From assembly GCF_933775445.1 (NCBI RefSeq), contig NC_065873.1, positions 6,200,001 through 6,264,000 of the forward strand: a stretch of DNA of 64,000 nt, given 5' to 3'. The position numbers and the translations under genes are program-made. The notes below the pieces were generated by a model. That model made no database searches. It was not told the origin of the DNA and worked only from the letters and a program-made list of their open reading frames with translations. This document shows positions 49,380 to 62,499 of this stretch, piece by piece. The DNA comes from Argentina anserina. Lineage: Eukaryota; Streptophyta; Magnoliopsida; Rosales; Rosaceae. The stretch's first letter is position 1. Each line of letters begins with the position of its first letter.

Positions 49380-50350
49380 AGCATTATGGAAGAAGTCTCC
49401 ATGCATGTATCCACAAGTTAATGAATAAGAAAACGTCGCAAGCTCGATCTTAAAGAACTCGATGACGATGCTGTGGTAATATATAGTACTCAGTACAATA
49501 TGCTCTTGTAGTTGATCGAAGATCTCACAAACCCGTGATCTTCTATGTTAGAATTCCTAGTTTCTTAAATTTGTTGTTATAAATAATTAATCCTATGTAT
49601 GTAAACCTAGCTATGTACTCTATATTTCCCAAGTGTAAGATTCAGCTTAAGCTGCTCTATGAATCTTATAAATTTAATTTGTATCAAATGCTAGTCTTCA
49701 TATCATATTCACATACATACAGCATGAGCTTCAGACTCGAAACAAACACCAAAACGAGCAAATGGAATTAAGGAACTATTTATCATTCTGACCTTTAGAT
49801 TTGGATCCCTAATCATCTTACTATCAAACTCGAAAACTCGAAAATTCTTTAGTGCTTTGAGTAACAATACTCTACCATATCATCATTAATTGGGGACCAT
49901 TATCTTGTGGTCCCAAGGCATTTCATCATGAAAAATGTTACATGAAAAAGGGCATAACAGCTGTCAGGTTACCAGTGTCATCCACTTGAGTTATTTAAAA
50001 TCTACCCCGAATGTTAAATTGTTTTTTTTAATAATATGGTAAGTATATGAGGGTTAAATTTTTCTATTTTTCATATTTAAATCTATTCCATTATTTTTTA
50101 CACTCTTTAAAGAAAATATTTTATTAGTTTGACGTCATATATATTTAATGAATATTGATAAATAATCGGTTAGAGTTGGACCACATGAACAATTTTGAAT
50201 TTGTAACATAATTTTAAATATTAAGATATCTAAAAAAATATAATTAATACTTTAGGTATTCAAAAAATTCCGCAAAAATACATACGCGTTGCTATTATTG
50301 TGCTCTATAAACTCATGCAAAACATTTTGGATAATTATGTTTGTTTAATA
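49380..50350. other. Intergenic, 3' flank of the MYB gene
   Basis: AT-rich; no gene seen. Confidence 0.5.
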
Positions 50351-51215
50351 TAGCTCTCCTTAGGAGGGTATGGGGTATACAGAGTTAAACATGTAGATCG
50401 AGAACCAAACGTTACAAAAAATTAGTGAATTTTCTACAATTGCCATAGTACTTTAGCGACGATATCATACGGTCGATTGTTTCAAATTTTTATTTTTCAG
50501 TATCGTTAGTTTATAAACAGACGCATTTACATATAACTTAATATGAATGAATGTTATGCAACATTAATGGGCACGTTCTAATTCACGTGACTAAAATTTA
50601 TAAAATAAAATATTGACCATTGGATGTGATCATTTTACAGAGATATCGATATGATACAAAATTCACCAAATTTCGTAATCATTTGAGTCTCCATCTACAC
50701 GGTCAACTCTAATTTAAACACTACTTCCCTAAGTGCAGCCATGCCCCGCGATTTACATGGGTAGATAGACCTAACATAGCTCTCCTTATAATGGTATTGG
50801 GTACAAAGAGCTAAACATGTGGATCGAGAACCAAACGTTACCTAAAATTAGTGAATTTTCTACCACATCCATATCACATAGTGACGGTATCCCACGGTCG
50901 ATTTTTTAAAATTTTATTTTCTCAGTATAGTTAGTTTATAAACAAACACATTTATATACAACCTAATATGAATGATATTCAACATTAGTAGGCACGTTGT
51001 GACTTACATTACAAAATTTCACAAAATAAAACTCCGAACATTGGATGTGATCAAATTACTAAGATACTGATATGGTAAGAAATTCACCAAATTTTGTAAT
51101 CGTTTAGGTCTTGCTCTATGCAGTCAAACATAATTAACACACTACCTCCCTAAGGGCAGTCGTATCGCGCAATCAAAATTATTTTAAAACTTTTACATGG
51201 GTAGATAGAGCTAAG
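50351..51215. repeat. Tandem repeat, two units of about 425 bp plus a partial third
   Basis: ATAGCTCTCCTTA begins near 50351 and again near 50775; the following 400 bp align closely, for example GATCGAGAACCAAACGTTAC, CATTGGATGTGATCA and ATTCACCAAATTT in both units. A third start (GGTAGATAGAGCTAA) at about 51200 diverges quickly. No coding potential. Confidence 0.8.
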
Positions 51216-51920
51216 TATGTTGATTGCGTGCCAATTTTTGTTGAATTTTTACATGACTAGAAAATGTTAGATTCTTTAAAATTAACTAAAAATCAAATAA
51301 AGGGACATGTGGCGCAATTCTGGTTGCTTGTTTGTCCATGCAATTTTGTGTTGATTAATTTAAATGATTTTGAAATTTCAAAAAAAATATTTTTACATGT
51401 CATGTGGTCCTCACCTTGTGGTCATCTCTTCATCATGTGGTCTTCACGTCTTCTAATGTTGAAGGGTCAAGCTGGTCATCAGGTGTTAAATCACAACCAC
51501 ATGATCTATTTGTTAGGATCCTTTGGTTGACAATGAATCTGATGTGTTATACACTGATTACTAAAGACGTTGCCTATTAAACTTGAGTATAAGGTGAAGA
51601 AAAGGCAGGTTTGAAGGAGAAGTACATAATTGATAAGAATGTTTCCCGCAATGAGGTTTTGACACATGGCCAAATACCCAACAGAAAACAGGATAAGGTC
51701 AGTACCTGGTACGGTTGAATCACTCGAATGCAAATAGCAACAACTCGCAATTATATGCGAATCAAAATAATTTAATTTTCAAATTTTGGTGACCACATTC
51801 AAATGTTAGAAATGAAATTTTCAGACAAATTGTTTTTTCAGTGCTCCGGCTCTATTGACATTTCGATTCTAGTTTAGTGCTCAATTTTGGTCGTTGCGTG
51901 TAAGAACAAAAGAGACCCCT
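51216..51920. other. Intergenic, no feature recognised
   Basis: AT-rich sequence to the left of the LINE target site. An 88-codon open frame has no recognisable domain. Confidence 0.4.
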
Positions 51921-52656
51921 TCGCTAATTTTGTTTTTGTTTTTTTGTTTTTATTTATTTATGTAAAAACTAGTGCGACTGCTCTCAAACCTTCATTTTAA
52001 TGAAAACATCGAATACAAGGGAGACGTGAAGTCTGAATCCCTGATTATAAAGACATGACATAAAATCAAAGATCCCTACAAACAAGTACCATATAAAGCA
52101 CCAACTAGCAAACAGTACCACACTAATGACGACTCTATTTGCTTTCGAACATCGGTGACATAGAGGAGAGACCACTAGATACATGACATAATCAACGATA
52201 AAACAACAATTACGTATCCTCGTGTCTAATAAAACTACTCTCCAACTATATTGCCCCCAGACAATAAATCCGATAACATTTAGTCTCACCCTGCCATTAG
52301 GCGGCATCGACAATTTTATGAAACAAGGAACTCGCCACCTAGAACTCGCCACCTACCTAGAGCAGACAAGGCACAGAGAGTGCGCACACAAACACAAAGC
52401 ATGACAATCCCTACAAAACTATTACACGGGATTATTAGAAAACATAAATAAAAGATTAAACAAATAAAACAACTTGTTAGAGCCCACACCAAGAGCCCAG
52501 CCCTTATTACTAGGCCGAACACGACCTAACAACATCTCCCAAGCCCACATCAACAGAAGGGCACCGGACTTTGCAACATCGCCATACACAGAACACCACC
52601 GCTCCATCCACCAGCCCTTCGCTTTGTCGCTGAACTTGGCCCCCGCCCGTCGTCGA

Positions 52657-53160
52657 TGTAAATCAAATTACATGATATGAGTACAAAACCAAAGATCATA
52701 TGCATAACAACTAATCGTTAACTTAGTGAATGAGATTAACTTACCATCTTCATGAAAAACGACACCGTGATCCATTGTGCCTTAATCCGAAGTCGCAAGG
52801 TGCTAGGCAAAGTCTTCTGTTAGTCACTACTCTCTGCTTTCTCAATGGACAGAAACTTACGCAAATAACTCGTAGTGATAACAGGGACGTTTACCATCTA
52901 TATATAGAGAATCTTTAACCCTTAAGAGTCATTCCATTAAAGACATCTTGTAAGTTAAGTCATCTTATTTAGATTCTTAATTCAATACTGATTTGTAATC
53001 TTGCTTCTAGACTTAAATTAGGATTTCTTACCATAATGATATAATACACGAAATCATTAGGAACTAGATTTGATACTATCTTTGTTCCCATGTAGAAATA
53101 GATTATGACATTAAACATGATAATCATATAATATGTGATATGTCCAAAATTGATTTAACA
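52657..53160 (-). repeat. Copia-2 3' LTR
   Basis: 504 bp; one end abuts TSD GTCGA and the other the purine tract. Confidence 0.93.
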
Positions 53161-53753
53161 ATCTCCCACTTGGAAAATCACTTCAGGTTTATGAAAATCT
53201 GTAATGTCAGAAACTATACTACCTACTGTAGTGCGCGCCAGAAACAATTGAATCAAAAATCCCATCACAACATGGTCACCTTGCAGTTACTTATGCAGAA
53301 CAAGAAACGAGTTACACTTTAACAAAAATGCAGAGTTTCTTTGCTACAACATAAGCTCCTACAAAATACATAAGTCCAAACCCTCAGTATTGAGATATAT
53401 GTTTAATGTGTATTAACAAGTATAGAATACATATACATCAAGTCCCACCGTATGTTCTAAAACCAGAACTTCAAGCAATAAACTGGACACCAATGACTTT
53501 ATAACTTGCTTGAACCATATCATCATGCTAGACATGATTAAAGTCAGCTGATATCCAAGTATATATACAACTGTAACTTATTTGTGTAAGTTTTTTAGAA
53601 ACTAATGTAAAGCTGCAGCATGACATAACAATTCTGAAATACCTCAAGACTTTATTTAAAACAAAGAAAACTGTTATCACAAGGATATTTAAAACAAAAA
53701 CTCGAAACTTGTAAATTTTAGTTTGCTCCTACTGGACTTAGCTCCCACTGACC

Positions 53754-55147
53754 TTAAGCATCTAAGTTAGGCAAAATGCATATGCTCTCTATGTGTTTCT
53801 TGAACACTTTAACTGGTAATGCTTTTGTGAAAGGATCAGCTAGTTGTGAGTTTGTATCTATGCTTAGAACCACTAACTCACCCCTTTTAACCCTCTCCCT
53901 AGCACTGTAATACTTTAAATCTATATGCTTGGAATTGCTAGATCTCTTATTGTTCTTGCAGAAGTACACAGCTGCCTCATTGTCACAAAAAACTTCCAAT
54001 TTGTCTTCCACAATATGACTGAGTACTTGAGTCTGCTATAGAAAATTCCTTATCCATACCCCTTCACACACTGCTTCATAACCTGGATTAGATTGAAACC
54101 TTGATAACATCCCAACTGCAAAAGCTAAGTCAGGTCTTGTGCAAACTTGAGCATACATGAGGCTTCCAACTAATCTTGCATAAGGCTGTGACTTCATGTT
54201 CTCCTTCTCAGTTTCAGTTTGTGGCTGTTGACCTTTTGTGAGCTTGTCACCTTTAGACATTGGAACTTCTCCTCCAGAGCATTGTTCCATACTAAATCTC
54301 TTCAGAACTTTAGAAATGTAATTCTCTTGGGACAATCCCAACAGTTTCTGTGCTCTATCTCTTTTAATCTCAATCCCTAGTACAAATGATGCTTGACCTA
54401 GATCTCTCATGTCAAAATTCTTTGACAAAAAGCTTTTGGTATCTTTTAGCAGTTTAAGATTGCTGCTAGCCAAAAGTATATCATCAACATATAGTACTCA
54501 TAAAATTAATTAATCTCCAACTGTTTTTAAATAAACACACTCATCAACTAGATTTTCAGTGAATCCAAAAGAGGAAATCACATAGTCAAATTTTTTGTAC
54601 CACTGCCTGGAAGCTTGCTTGAGTCCATAAATTGATTTCTTCAGCTTGTAGACCAAATTCTCATTCCCTGCTTCAATAAATCCTTCTGGTTGTTTCATGT
54701 AGATCACTTCATCAAGCTCTCCATTTAAGAAGGCTGTCTTGACATCCATTTGGTGTAGCTCCATATCATAGTGTGCAACTAACGCCATAATAATCCTAAA
54801 AGAATCTTTACAAGAAACTGGGGGAAAAGTCTCAGTGTAGTCTATGCTTTTTTCTGCGTAAATCCTTTTGCAACTAACCTTGCCTTGTCTCTTTCAGTGT
54901 TTCATGTTGCATCTTTCTTGGTTTTGTAAACCCACTTGCAGCCAATTGGTTTTTGACTTGGATCAGCTTCAACTAATTCTCAAACTCCATTTTTCTCCAT
55001 TGACTCAATTTCAGATTGAATAGCTTCTTGCCACTTATCTGATTCAACACATTCTGTAGCTTGAACAAAATTTGTTGGATCATTGTCTTCTGCACAATCT
55101 TCTACTACGTCTGCCTCAGTTAGATAACTGACAATGTAAGGACAATT

Positions 55148-55178
<31 letters not shown>

Positions 55179-57700
55179 TTTTGCTTTTCTAGCTCTTTCG
55201 GATCTTCTAAGCATAGGATTTTGAGGAAGAGCTGGAATTAGATTATTTTGAGGTTGTGGAATTAGATTAGGTTCTACTATAGGTGCAATTGCAGCAATGG
55301 GAGGATTCTGAACAACTATATTATTTTCTGGATTGTCAATTTGCATTCCCTGATCAATTTCATAATCATCTGCATCTTGATTTTCTCTAATGATGTCATC
55401 TGCTAATTCATTATCTAAAGGTAATGTATTTGCTAAATCCTCATGTATCACAAGTTCTTCAAAGTCTGAGGATAAATCCTCATAAATTGTATTGTGAATT
55501 TTCTCATTTATGAATTTTACTTGATGAGTTTCAAAAATTCTAGATGAGTGTTTAGCAGAATATAGCTTGTAACCTTTAGATTTATCTGGATAACCTATGA
55601 AATAACAGCTAACAGACTTTTCATCAAGCTTGCTCATTTTTGGATTATAAATCCGAGCTTCTGCTTGACAACCCCATACATGACAATGAAAAAGACTTGG
55701 TTTTCTACCACACCATAATTCAAAAGAAGTTTTCTTTATGGCTTTACTTGGTGTTCTGTTGCAAATATAATTTGCAGTTTTTAAAGCCTCTCCCCATAAG
55801 AATTTTGGCAACCCAGTGGTACACATCATACACCTAACCATATTTAGAAGGGTTCTATTCTTTCTCTCTGCAACACCATTTTGTTAGGGATTATAGGGTG
55901 TTGTATATTGAGCTTTAATTCCATGCTCTTACAGATACAAGGCAAAATGACCCTTTTGTTGACCTTTTTTTGTATATTTTTCATAAAATTCCCCACCTCT
56001 ATCTGATCTTACTGTTTTGATCTTTCTCTCTAGTTGATTCTCTACCTCAGCCTTATAGATTTGAAAGGCTTTAAGTGGGTGTGATTTTTCTGAGAGTAGA
56101 GAAATATAACCATATCTAGAGAAATCATCAATGAATGTAATGAAATACATGTTTCCACAGATAGTTTGGTGTTTAAATGGACCACAGATATCAGTGTGTA
56201 TGAGTTCCAACAACTCTTTACTTCTTATTGCAGTCTTTTTTCGTTTGTTTGTCATCTTACCCTTAAAACATTCAATACAATCATGAAGGTCTGAAAAGTC
56301 TAACTCGTTTAAAATGTTGTTCTTTACTAATAGTTTCAGTCTCTCTTTGGATACATGCCCTAATCTTCTATGCCATAAATATGCAGATTTTTCATTGTTC
56401 CTGGTTCTCTTAACACCAGTTAAGGTCTACTACTTTTAGTATTATCTGTTTCAACAAAAGAAATATCTTGTTGAGATATTGAATAATTTAACTTTATATG
56501 ATCATCCAATATCAGACCAGAACCAATTTGCTCTTTATTTCGAAAAATAAGAATTCCTTTATTGTCAATCAAAAAACTACATCCATATTTAACCAATTGA
56601 GAAACTGAAACTAAATTCCTTCTCATGGAAGGTACATAATAAACGTTATTCAAGACTAGAAATTTTCCAGATCCTAAATCAAGCCTAAGACATCCTGCGG
56701 CTTTTACTGCCACCTTCATCCAGTTTCCAACACGCAAGCTAACATCCTCACTTCTTGGAGTCCTGGTCTTTTTGAACCCCTGTAAGGAATTAGTTATGTG
56801 AATAGGAGACCCAGAATCAATCCACCAAGATTGTGGATTGACATTAACAAGATTAACTTCTAAAGAAAAAACTGTATTAGAAATAATCTTACCCTTTTTA
56901 GCTAGCCAAGCCTTATAGCCAGTACAATCCTTTTTCATGTGACCTACTTTCGTACAAAAGTAGCACTTGAATCTGAATGGTTTGTTATCCTTTGGCCTTG
57001 TGGTTGCTGATGTCTTAGAGATGATCTTGTTAGGCTTAAGCTTGTTCTGTGGATGTGACTTTCTTTTCTTAGGCTTTTCAAGCAGGTAAATGGTTGGGGT
57101 TTGCTTCTTAATCCTCTCCTCCTCATCAGAACAGATGGCTATTAGTTCATCTAGAGTCCAGTTTTCCTTTTAAGCATTATAGCTAGTCCTGAGATGGTCA
57201 AAACTGCTTGGGAGTGTGTCCAGTGCATGATGCACCAGAAAGGTGTCATGTACTCCCACCATCATCTCTTTAAGCCTATTGTTGATATTAATAAACTTTA
57301 ATAAATGCTCCCTGACTCCTCCAGTTCCTGAGTATTGCAGGCTATGATATTCCTTGTTTAGCCTAGCTATCTCAGCTTTCTCACTCTCCTTGAACTTAGC
57401 TGACACGGCCTCCAGAAAATCAGTAGCAAATTCTGGCTCAGCCACGCATCCTCTAATGCTTTTAGACATAGACTGCCTAATAACATTCTTAGCCATCATG
57501 TTTGAATGCATCCACTTCTTATAGTTAGCTTTGACTGTGGTTTTATCATCTTCTGCTGGGGTTTCAGGTCTATCCTCTTGAAAACAATAGCCTATCTTAT
57601 CATTCATGGTGATATAGGTTTCAATAGAATCCTTCCAAGCTCTAAAGTTTGACCCAGTAAGCATTAAAACACTGTTGAAGGTGAGGTAGGTGCTACCTAA
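53754..57700 (-). pseudogene. Copia-2 gag-pol polyprotein, broken
   Basis: On the minus strand: gag from about 57700, CCHC knuckle near 56960, protease (WWIDSGSPIHIT), integrase (HTDICGPF, FITFIDDFSRYG), reverse transcriptase (MDVKTAFLNGEL) and RNase H (FCDNEAAVYF), ending SICILPNLDA then stop. Lesions: Gln-to-stop TAA at 57172-57170 in gag, breaks near 56420, 55880 and 55115 (the last beside a 27-base poly-C run, poly-G on the coding strand), a deletion near 54505 that removes part of the catalytic YVDD region's reading, and part of RNase H lost near 54090. Not functional as read. Confidence 0.9.
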
Positions 57701-58860
57701 AGAGCAAAAGAAAATTTTATGAGTTCTTAACTTTCAGTGTTTTCTGTTTTGTCATACAATGCAATCAAGACAAGCATAAAACAAAAATAACATAAAACAA
57801 CACAGTCATATACTTGCATGTAATTCAATCCATAACTTTAATCAACATTAAGCAATACTTTTGAGCAATTACTTAACATTCTGTAATTGTTTTCAATAAG
57901 CCACACAAGATAAAAACATGTTATCCAAAGAATCAAATCAACATCTTTAGACAGAAGATCTAATTCCAAGTATCCGAATTTATTTTCATCAAATATGCTT
58001 ATTGTTGTCTGTATTCTAAAATCATATTTTAACCACTTCTTTGGAAGAATAAAATATGAATTTAAAAACACAGAACACAACTTTTCAGTTTGTTATCTTG
58101 AAAATTCCCTCCAGATATCAAAGAAGAATGCTTTGTGCAATATGTTCAATTATACCAACAGGAAACCACAAACCAATTTTGAGCTTATAACTTTGTTTTC
58201 TACCCAGATAATCTTTATAAGAAAACTAAGCTATGTGCCTTGTAAACCTTTTACAATGTATAAAATTGGGAGATTTTAAACTTCTACATACATTGTCCAT
58301 CAATTACAGCACACACATAGAATGCAATCATTCAATTCATTCAATTCAACCATAGAGTATATATTTGCATAGAAAATTAAATTTCCCAGCCATACAGGAA
58401 CCACACGCCAACCACAATCCAAGTCTCTAAGCTACTCTTATATGCACCCTGGTGTGCTCTAGGGTTCTTATGTATATACATATACATATATATATACTTC
58501 ATATAATCTGCTTAAATTGAAATCGGAAAACCTTTAAGAAAAACCTGTTTTGCTTTTTCCCCAAATTTGCTGCAGTTTTTGTAGCGGAAGCATAGAACAA
58601 ATTTTTTTTTTGAATCAGCAGCAATTTTCTTTGGTCTTCTTAATCCGTAGCAATTTGAGTTATGAATCCCGTAAGAGACGTAAAGGTCTCAATCGCTTCC
58701 GATCCAGTCGTCTTCCCAAATCCAGAAGCTCAACGTTTTGAAAAACACAACGGCTATAATTTTTCTTGAGTTGTTGTTCTTGAGTTCGGATTGGGTTGAG
58801 ACCGGATCCCCGTGTTTGCAACTGGTTCGACCCGTAAAGCAAAATTCCTCAATAGTAAAG

Positions 58861-58986
58861 TTCGCGACCAGCAGTAACGCTCGCGACCAGCAGTCACGCT
58901 CGCGACCAGCAGTCACGTTCGCGACCCTCAGTGACGCTCGCGATCCTCAGTGACGCTCGCGACCATCAAGTAACGTTCGCGACCAT
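58861..58986 (-). repeat. Copia-2 leader minisatellite (6 or more units of about 20 bp)
   Basis: Tandem units around CGCTCGCGACCAGCAGTCA, expanded relative to about three units in Copia-1. Confidence 0.88.
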
Positions 58987-59080
58987 CCCCTCTTTTTTTT
59001 TTTTTTTGTTAAAATCTAAAACCGATTTTTAGTTATGCAAAACTGTAATTTTTTGTGCTCATAAGAGCTCTGATACCATA

Positions 59081-59584
59081 TGTAAATCAAATTACATGAT
59101 ATGAGTACAGAACCAAAGATCATATGCATAACAACTAATCGTTAACTTAGTGAATGAGATTAACTTACCATCTTCATGAACAACGACACCGTGATCCATT
59201 GTGCCTTAATCCGAAGTCGCAAGGTGCTAGGCAAAGTCTTCTGTTAGTCACTACTCTCTGCTTTCTCAATGGACAGAAACTTACACAAATAACTCGTAGT
59301 GATAACAGGGACGTTTACCATCTATATATAGAGAATCTTTAACTCTTAAGAGTCCTTCCATTAAAGACATCTTGTAAGTTAAATCATCTTATTTAGATTC
59401 CTGATTCAATACTGATTTGTAGTCTTGCTTCTAGACTTAAATTAGGATTCCTTACCATAATGATATAATACACGAAATCATAAGGAACTAGATTTGATAC
59501 TATCTTTGTTTCCATGTAGAAATAGATTATGACATTAAACATGATAATCATATAATATGTGATATGTTCAAAATTGATCTAACA
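59081..59584 (-). repeat. Copia-2 5' LTR
   Basis: 504 bp; primer site on its inner side and TSD GTCGA on its outer side. Confidence 0.93.
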
Positions 59585-60004
59585 GTCGAAAGTATGCCGG
59601 CAATGACGCCGACAGATAGACAGCGAACCTCCTCCTCCACTACCCCCAGATCTTGAAGAAAAAGATCCTCCAGAGACCGGAAACGCAAGGTCTTGCCATC
59701 CAAACCCATCACCGGCCTCCATGCCCGTTGCCGCAATAACCAAAACCCCAGTCGCCGTCACAACGCCACCCCACCTCTGCCTAAACACAAACCTAATCCA
59801 CCCCGATCTTTGATTGTGAGCCCGAAGCACCACATCTACATCTCGTCCGATCTCACAGGCCGCACGCCAGCGAGGCCAGAGGTCGGCGCTAACGCCGCCT
59901 TGCAGCCGGACGAGAGACACCAAGGAACGCGACAAAACTTTCTAAAACCTAGCGCGTGGGGCGCGTTCCAGAAAGAGTGTATTTTTTATCTCGCTAATTT
60001 TGTT

Positions 60005-61116
60005 ATTTCCTTCCAGTTGAGTTTTTTTGTAGGTTTTGAGTTCTAGAAGTTGTGCATTTCTAAATCTTGATTCATATGTATCATTGCCGTTACTTGTATC
60101 CATTCGCCCAGAATAAAAATGGATTATTGAAGCTACCCTAAACACTAACCCCATCCTTTGACCCCTTTGATGCCCTCAATCCTCACCCGTTTTAGAAAGG
60201 AAAAGTACTTAATTACATACTAATTTAAGAAAGATTAATGTATTGGTAGATGATCCAGCACTACCCTCAATGCAAAATTTTGCGTAGATCTTGCCTAAAA
60301 TGGATCCAAGAACCACTATATGGTCTGCAAGCAAATCAAATTTTGTTTCAAATTGAGGCAATGTTTAAGGCTCCGGGTTTGTTCACCAACCGCTCCCACT
60401 ATACGAGAGAAAGCATGTGCCTCTTTCTTGGGCACTAGTTTGAGGAAAGGGTAAACAATAGGTCAACCAAGTAGCTAAGCTAGAAAAGAACCAAAAGGAT
60501 CTCTAGTGAGTTGACGTTTGTAAATACCCACACAAAATGGTAATTGTATTGTGATTGTTCAATTTTCATTTGGGCAGATTTTGCTACCTTGCCATCCATT
60601 CGGAAAGAATGGTGAATAGGCGGGTAACTTGAACGGCTCTGTCATTCATAATAGAGCTTTATATGAGCTGCATCGTCCTGTTACTCCTGGGGGTTGGTAG
60701 AAATTTAGACAATTTTTCGTGATTCGAACATCTGAAATCCGAAACGGGGAAAACTGCTCCCTCATAAACCCACCAAGGTAGACAATATAACTTTTCTCAA
60801 ACACAGCTCAATAGGAGTACAACTGGGGGAGATGAAATCTTCCTATATCTATAAGTTCAATCGGTATAATCTCACACTGGAAAAAGATACCATTTGGATC
60901 ATGTCCAGATACATACTGTACTAGGATAACCTTGAAAGAACATATACTTGGATCATCATTGCAGTCCTACTATTATCAACCACCATAACAGTCTTAAGTT
61001 TTCACTAGTCGAAATAAAACTGGTGTCATTTAACTACACACTGGATTCAGTTACTTAATCATGGAGAAAAGTTAATAGTACTGAAGGCACAGAACCACCT
61101 AAAAGAGGAGATGTTA
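60005..61116. other. Intergenic, no gene recognised
   Basis: AT-rich; the right part should contain the 3' UTR of the minus-strand gene at 61117. Confidence 0.5.
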
Positions 61117-61521
61117 TTAGTCTGCTACTGTTGTTTGAAGGGGCAATGAACTCTCAACTCCCTTGGCATCAGCAGCACTCTTCTCAGCAACCTTCTTTGA
61201 CATTTTAAACATCTGAAAGGAAAGCAAAATATTACCCGATTAGTAGTGTAGGCTAACAATTATATGAATGACATGTTGTTAAGTAGCATTATAATTGAAG
61301 CAAGAATAAACCTTATTCATGGTATTCTTGAAGCAAGACACATGTTCATCCATAGATCCATTGATAAACTCATCAATGTGATCCTTCACATCTTCCAAGA
61401 AAGTAGCTTGTTCATCCTTCTTCTTTCGGCATGACATGGGGGTTGCAGCGGCTGGTGGACTAGGGCTTGTTGCAGCAGCAAGTGGAGTGGATGTTGCTTC
61501 GGTGCTTTTCTGAGTTTCCAT
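61117..61521 (-). CDS. Small protein of unknown function (101 aa)
   Basis: Not recognised by name. Two coding exons, 61521-61312 and 61212-61117, joined in phase 0 with GT/AG borders. The N-terminus is rich in Ala, Ser, Thr and Pro (residues 5-28); a basic patch SCRKKK is followed by a hydrophilic, probably helical region (FLEDVKDHIDEFINGSMDEHVSCFKNTMNKMFKMSKKVAEK) and the end VESSLPLQTTVAD. No signal peptide or membrane segment is seen. A 5' UTR exon ending near 62432 (CTCCG/GTACGT on the minus strand) and an acceptor at about 61533 suggest an intron of roughly 0.9 kb before the ATG. An in-frame non-ATG extension upstream is unlikely because it crosses that acceptor. Confidence 0.75.
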
Positions 61522-62499
61522 CTTCAACAACACCTGAAACAATTTATTCATTACAGAAGGTGCGTGTTTAACAATCTACCGGATGAGTATATAAGCCATC
61601 ACAGGCATTGACGAAAAAATCCACTACAACAAGTCGGTTATATGACAGTATGGATGTACAACCAAAAAGGAAAGAATTTCTCAAAGACAAATGATACAAA
61701 AACAAAGCACAACTGCAAACCAAGATTGTTAGCATAAAGACGCTAATTAAAAAGGCTTCCGACCTGTCAAAACTATTAGTAGCAAAACTCGCATGTAAAT
61801 ATATATGTCTGAATCAAAATAATCAAGAAAACCGGCAGGTGTTCTATCTTCCGATTCTGTAACCCCCTTGTTTAGCTAATATCTTTCAGGTTCATCGACA
61901 CGCGATTAAAGTTCAAGTAAACTAAAAAGGTTTATGAGCCCTGAGCCTATCACACTAGCTATAAAAAATTTCTAAATGCCATCTACATGTTTGTTACGCT
62001 AAGCACGCCTATTTGCACATTAGAACATCAAAGCAAATTATGAGAATCTCTCCCTAGAAGTCACTAAGAGGAACAATATGATCAGATACAAGTATACAAA
62101 GTTTTATAAACACAATATAACACATTATACAACTGTAATTATATGATATTTTACACAAATTTGGTGACAGACAAGTTCTACTGACATGCACACAAACTGT
62201 TCGACGTAATGCGGCAGACAAAAATCACCACCAGTCGAGCTAGAACAACAACAAATCTAAAGCTATCATGCATCAAACATGTATCGAATTAGAATTCAAA
62301 CAGATTTTTGCCGAAAAATAAAAAACAGCTTTATGTAGAAGAACAGGCGACGAGACAAATTGAACGGCGATTTCACATTAACGGATGAGAAGAAAGAATA
62401 AAACGGAATGAAATCGGAGAAAAGACGTACCGGAGTACGAGTGAAATTCGCAGCTTGGTGAAGAAATTGGCTGGGTCTTTCCGTTTATATTTTGGTGCG

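Larger units (their letters stand above)
52657..59584 (-). mobile_element. Copia-2: LTR retrotransposon, minus strand, same family as Copia-1
   Basis: 504-bp LTRs at 52657-53160 (3') and 59081-59584 (5'); TSD GTCGA at 52652-52656 and 59585-59589. Primer site TGGTATCAGAGC (minus) at 59067-59078; purine tract CCAAGTGGGAGAT (minus) at 53161-53173. It has no nested element. Its LTRs are homologous over their whole length to those of Copia-1, in opposite orientation. Confidence 0.95.
51935..59990 (-). mobile_element. LINE-type non-LTR element remnant, minus strand, split by Copia-2
   Basis: The 14-mer TCGCTAATTTTGTT occurs at 51921-51934 and 59991-60004. Read on the minus strand, the element starts at 59990 with a GC-rich 5' region (CGCGCCCCACGCGCTAGG) and ends at the left in a plant LINE-like TTGTATTCGATG...CATT stretch followed by an A-rich tail (51935-51965). 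Without Copia-2 (52657-59589) only about 1.1 kb remains, so the ORF1 body and reverse transcriptase are missing: either an internally deleted LINE or a non-autonomous derivative. Confidence 0.75.
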
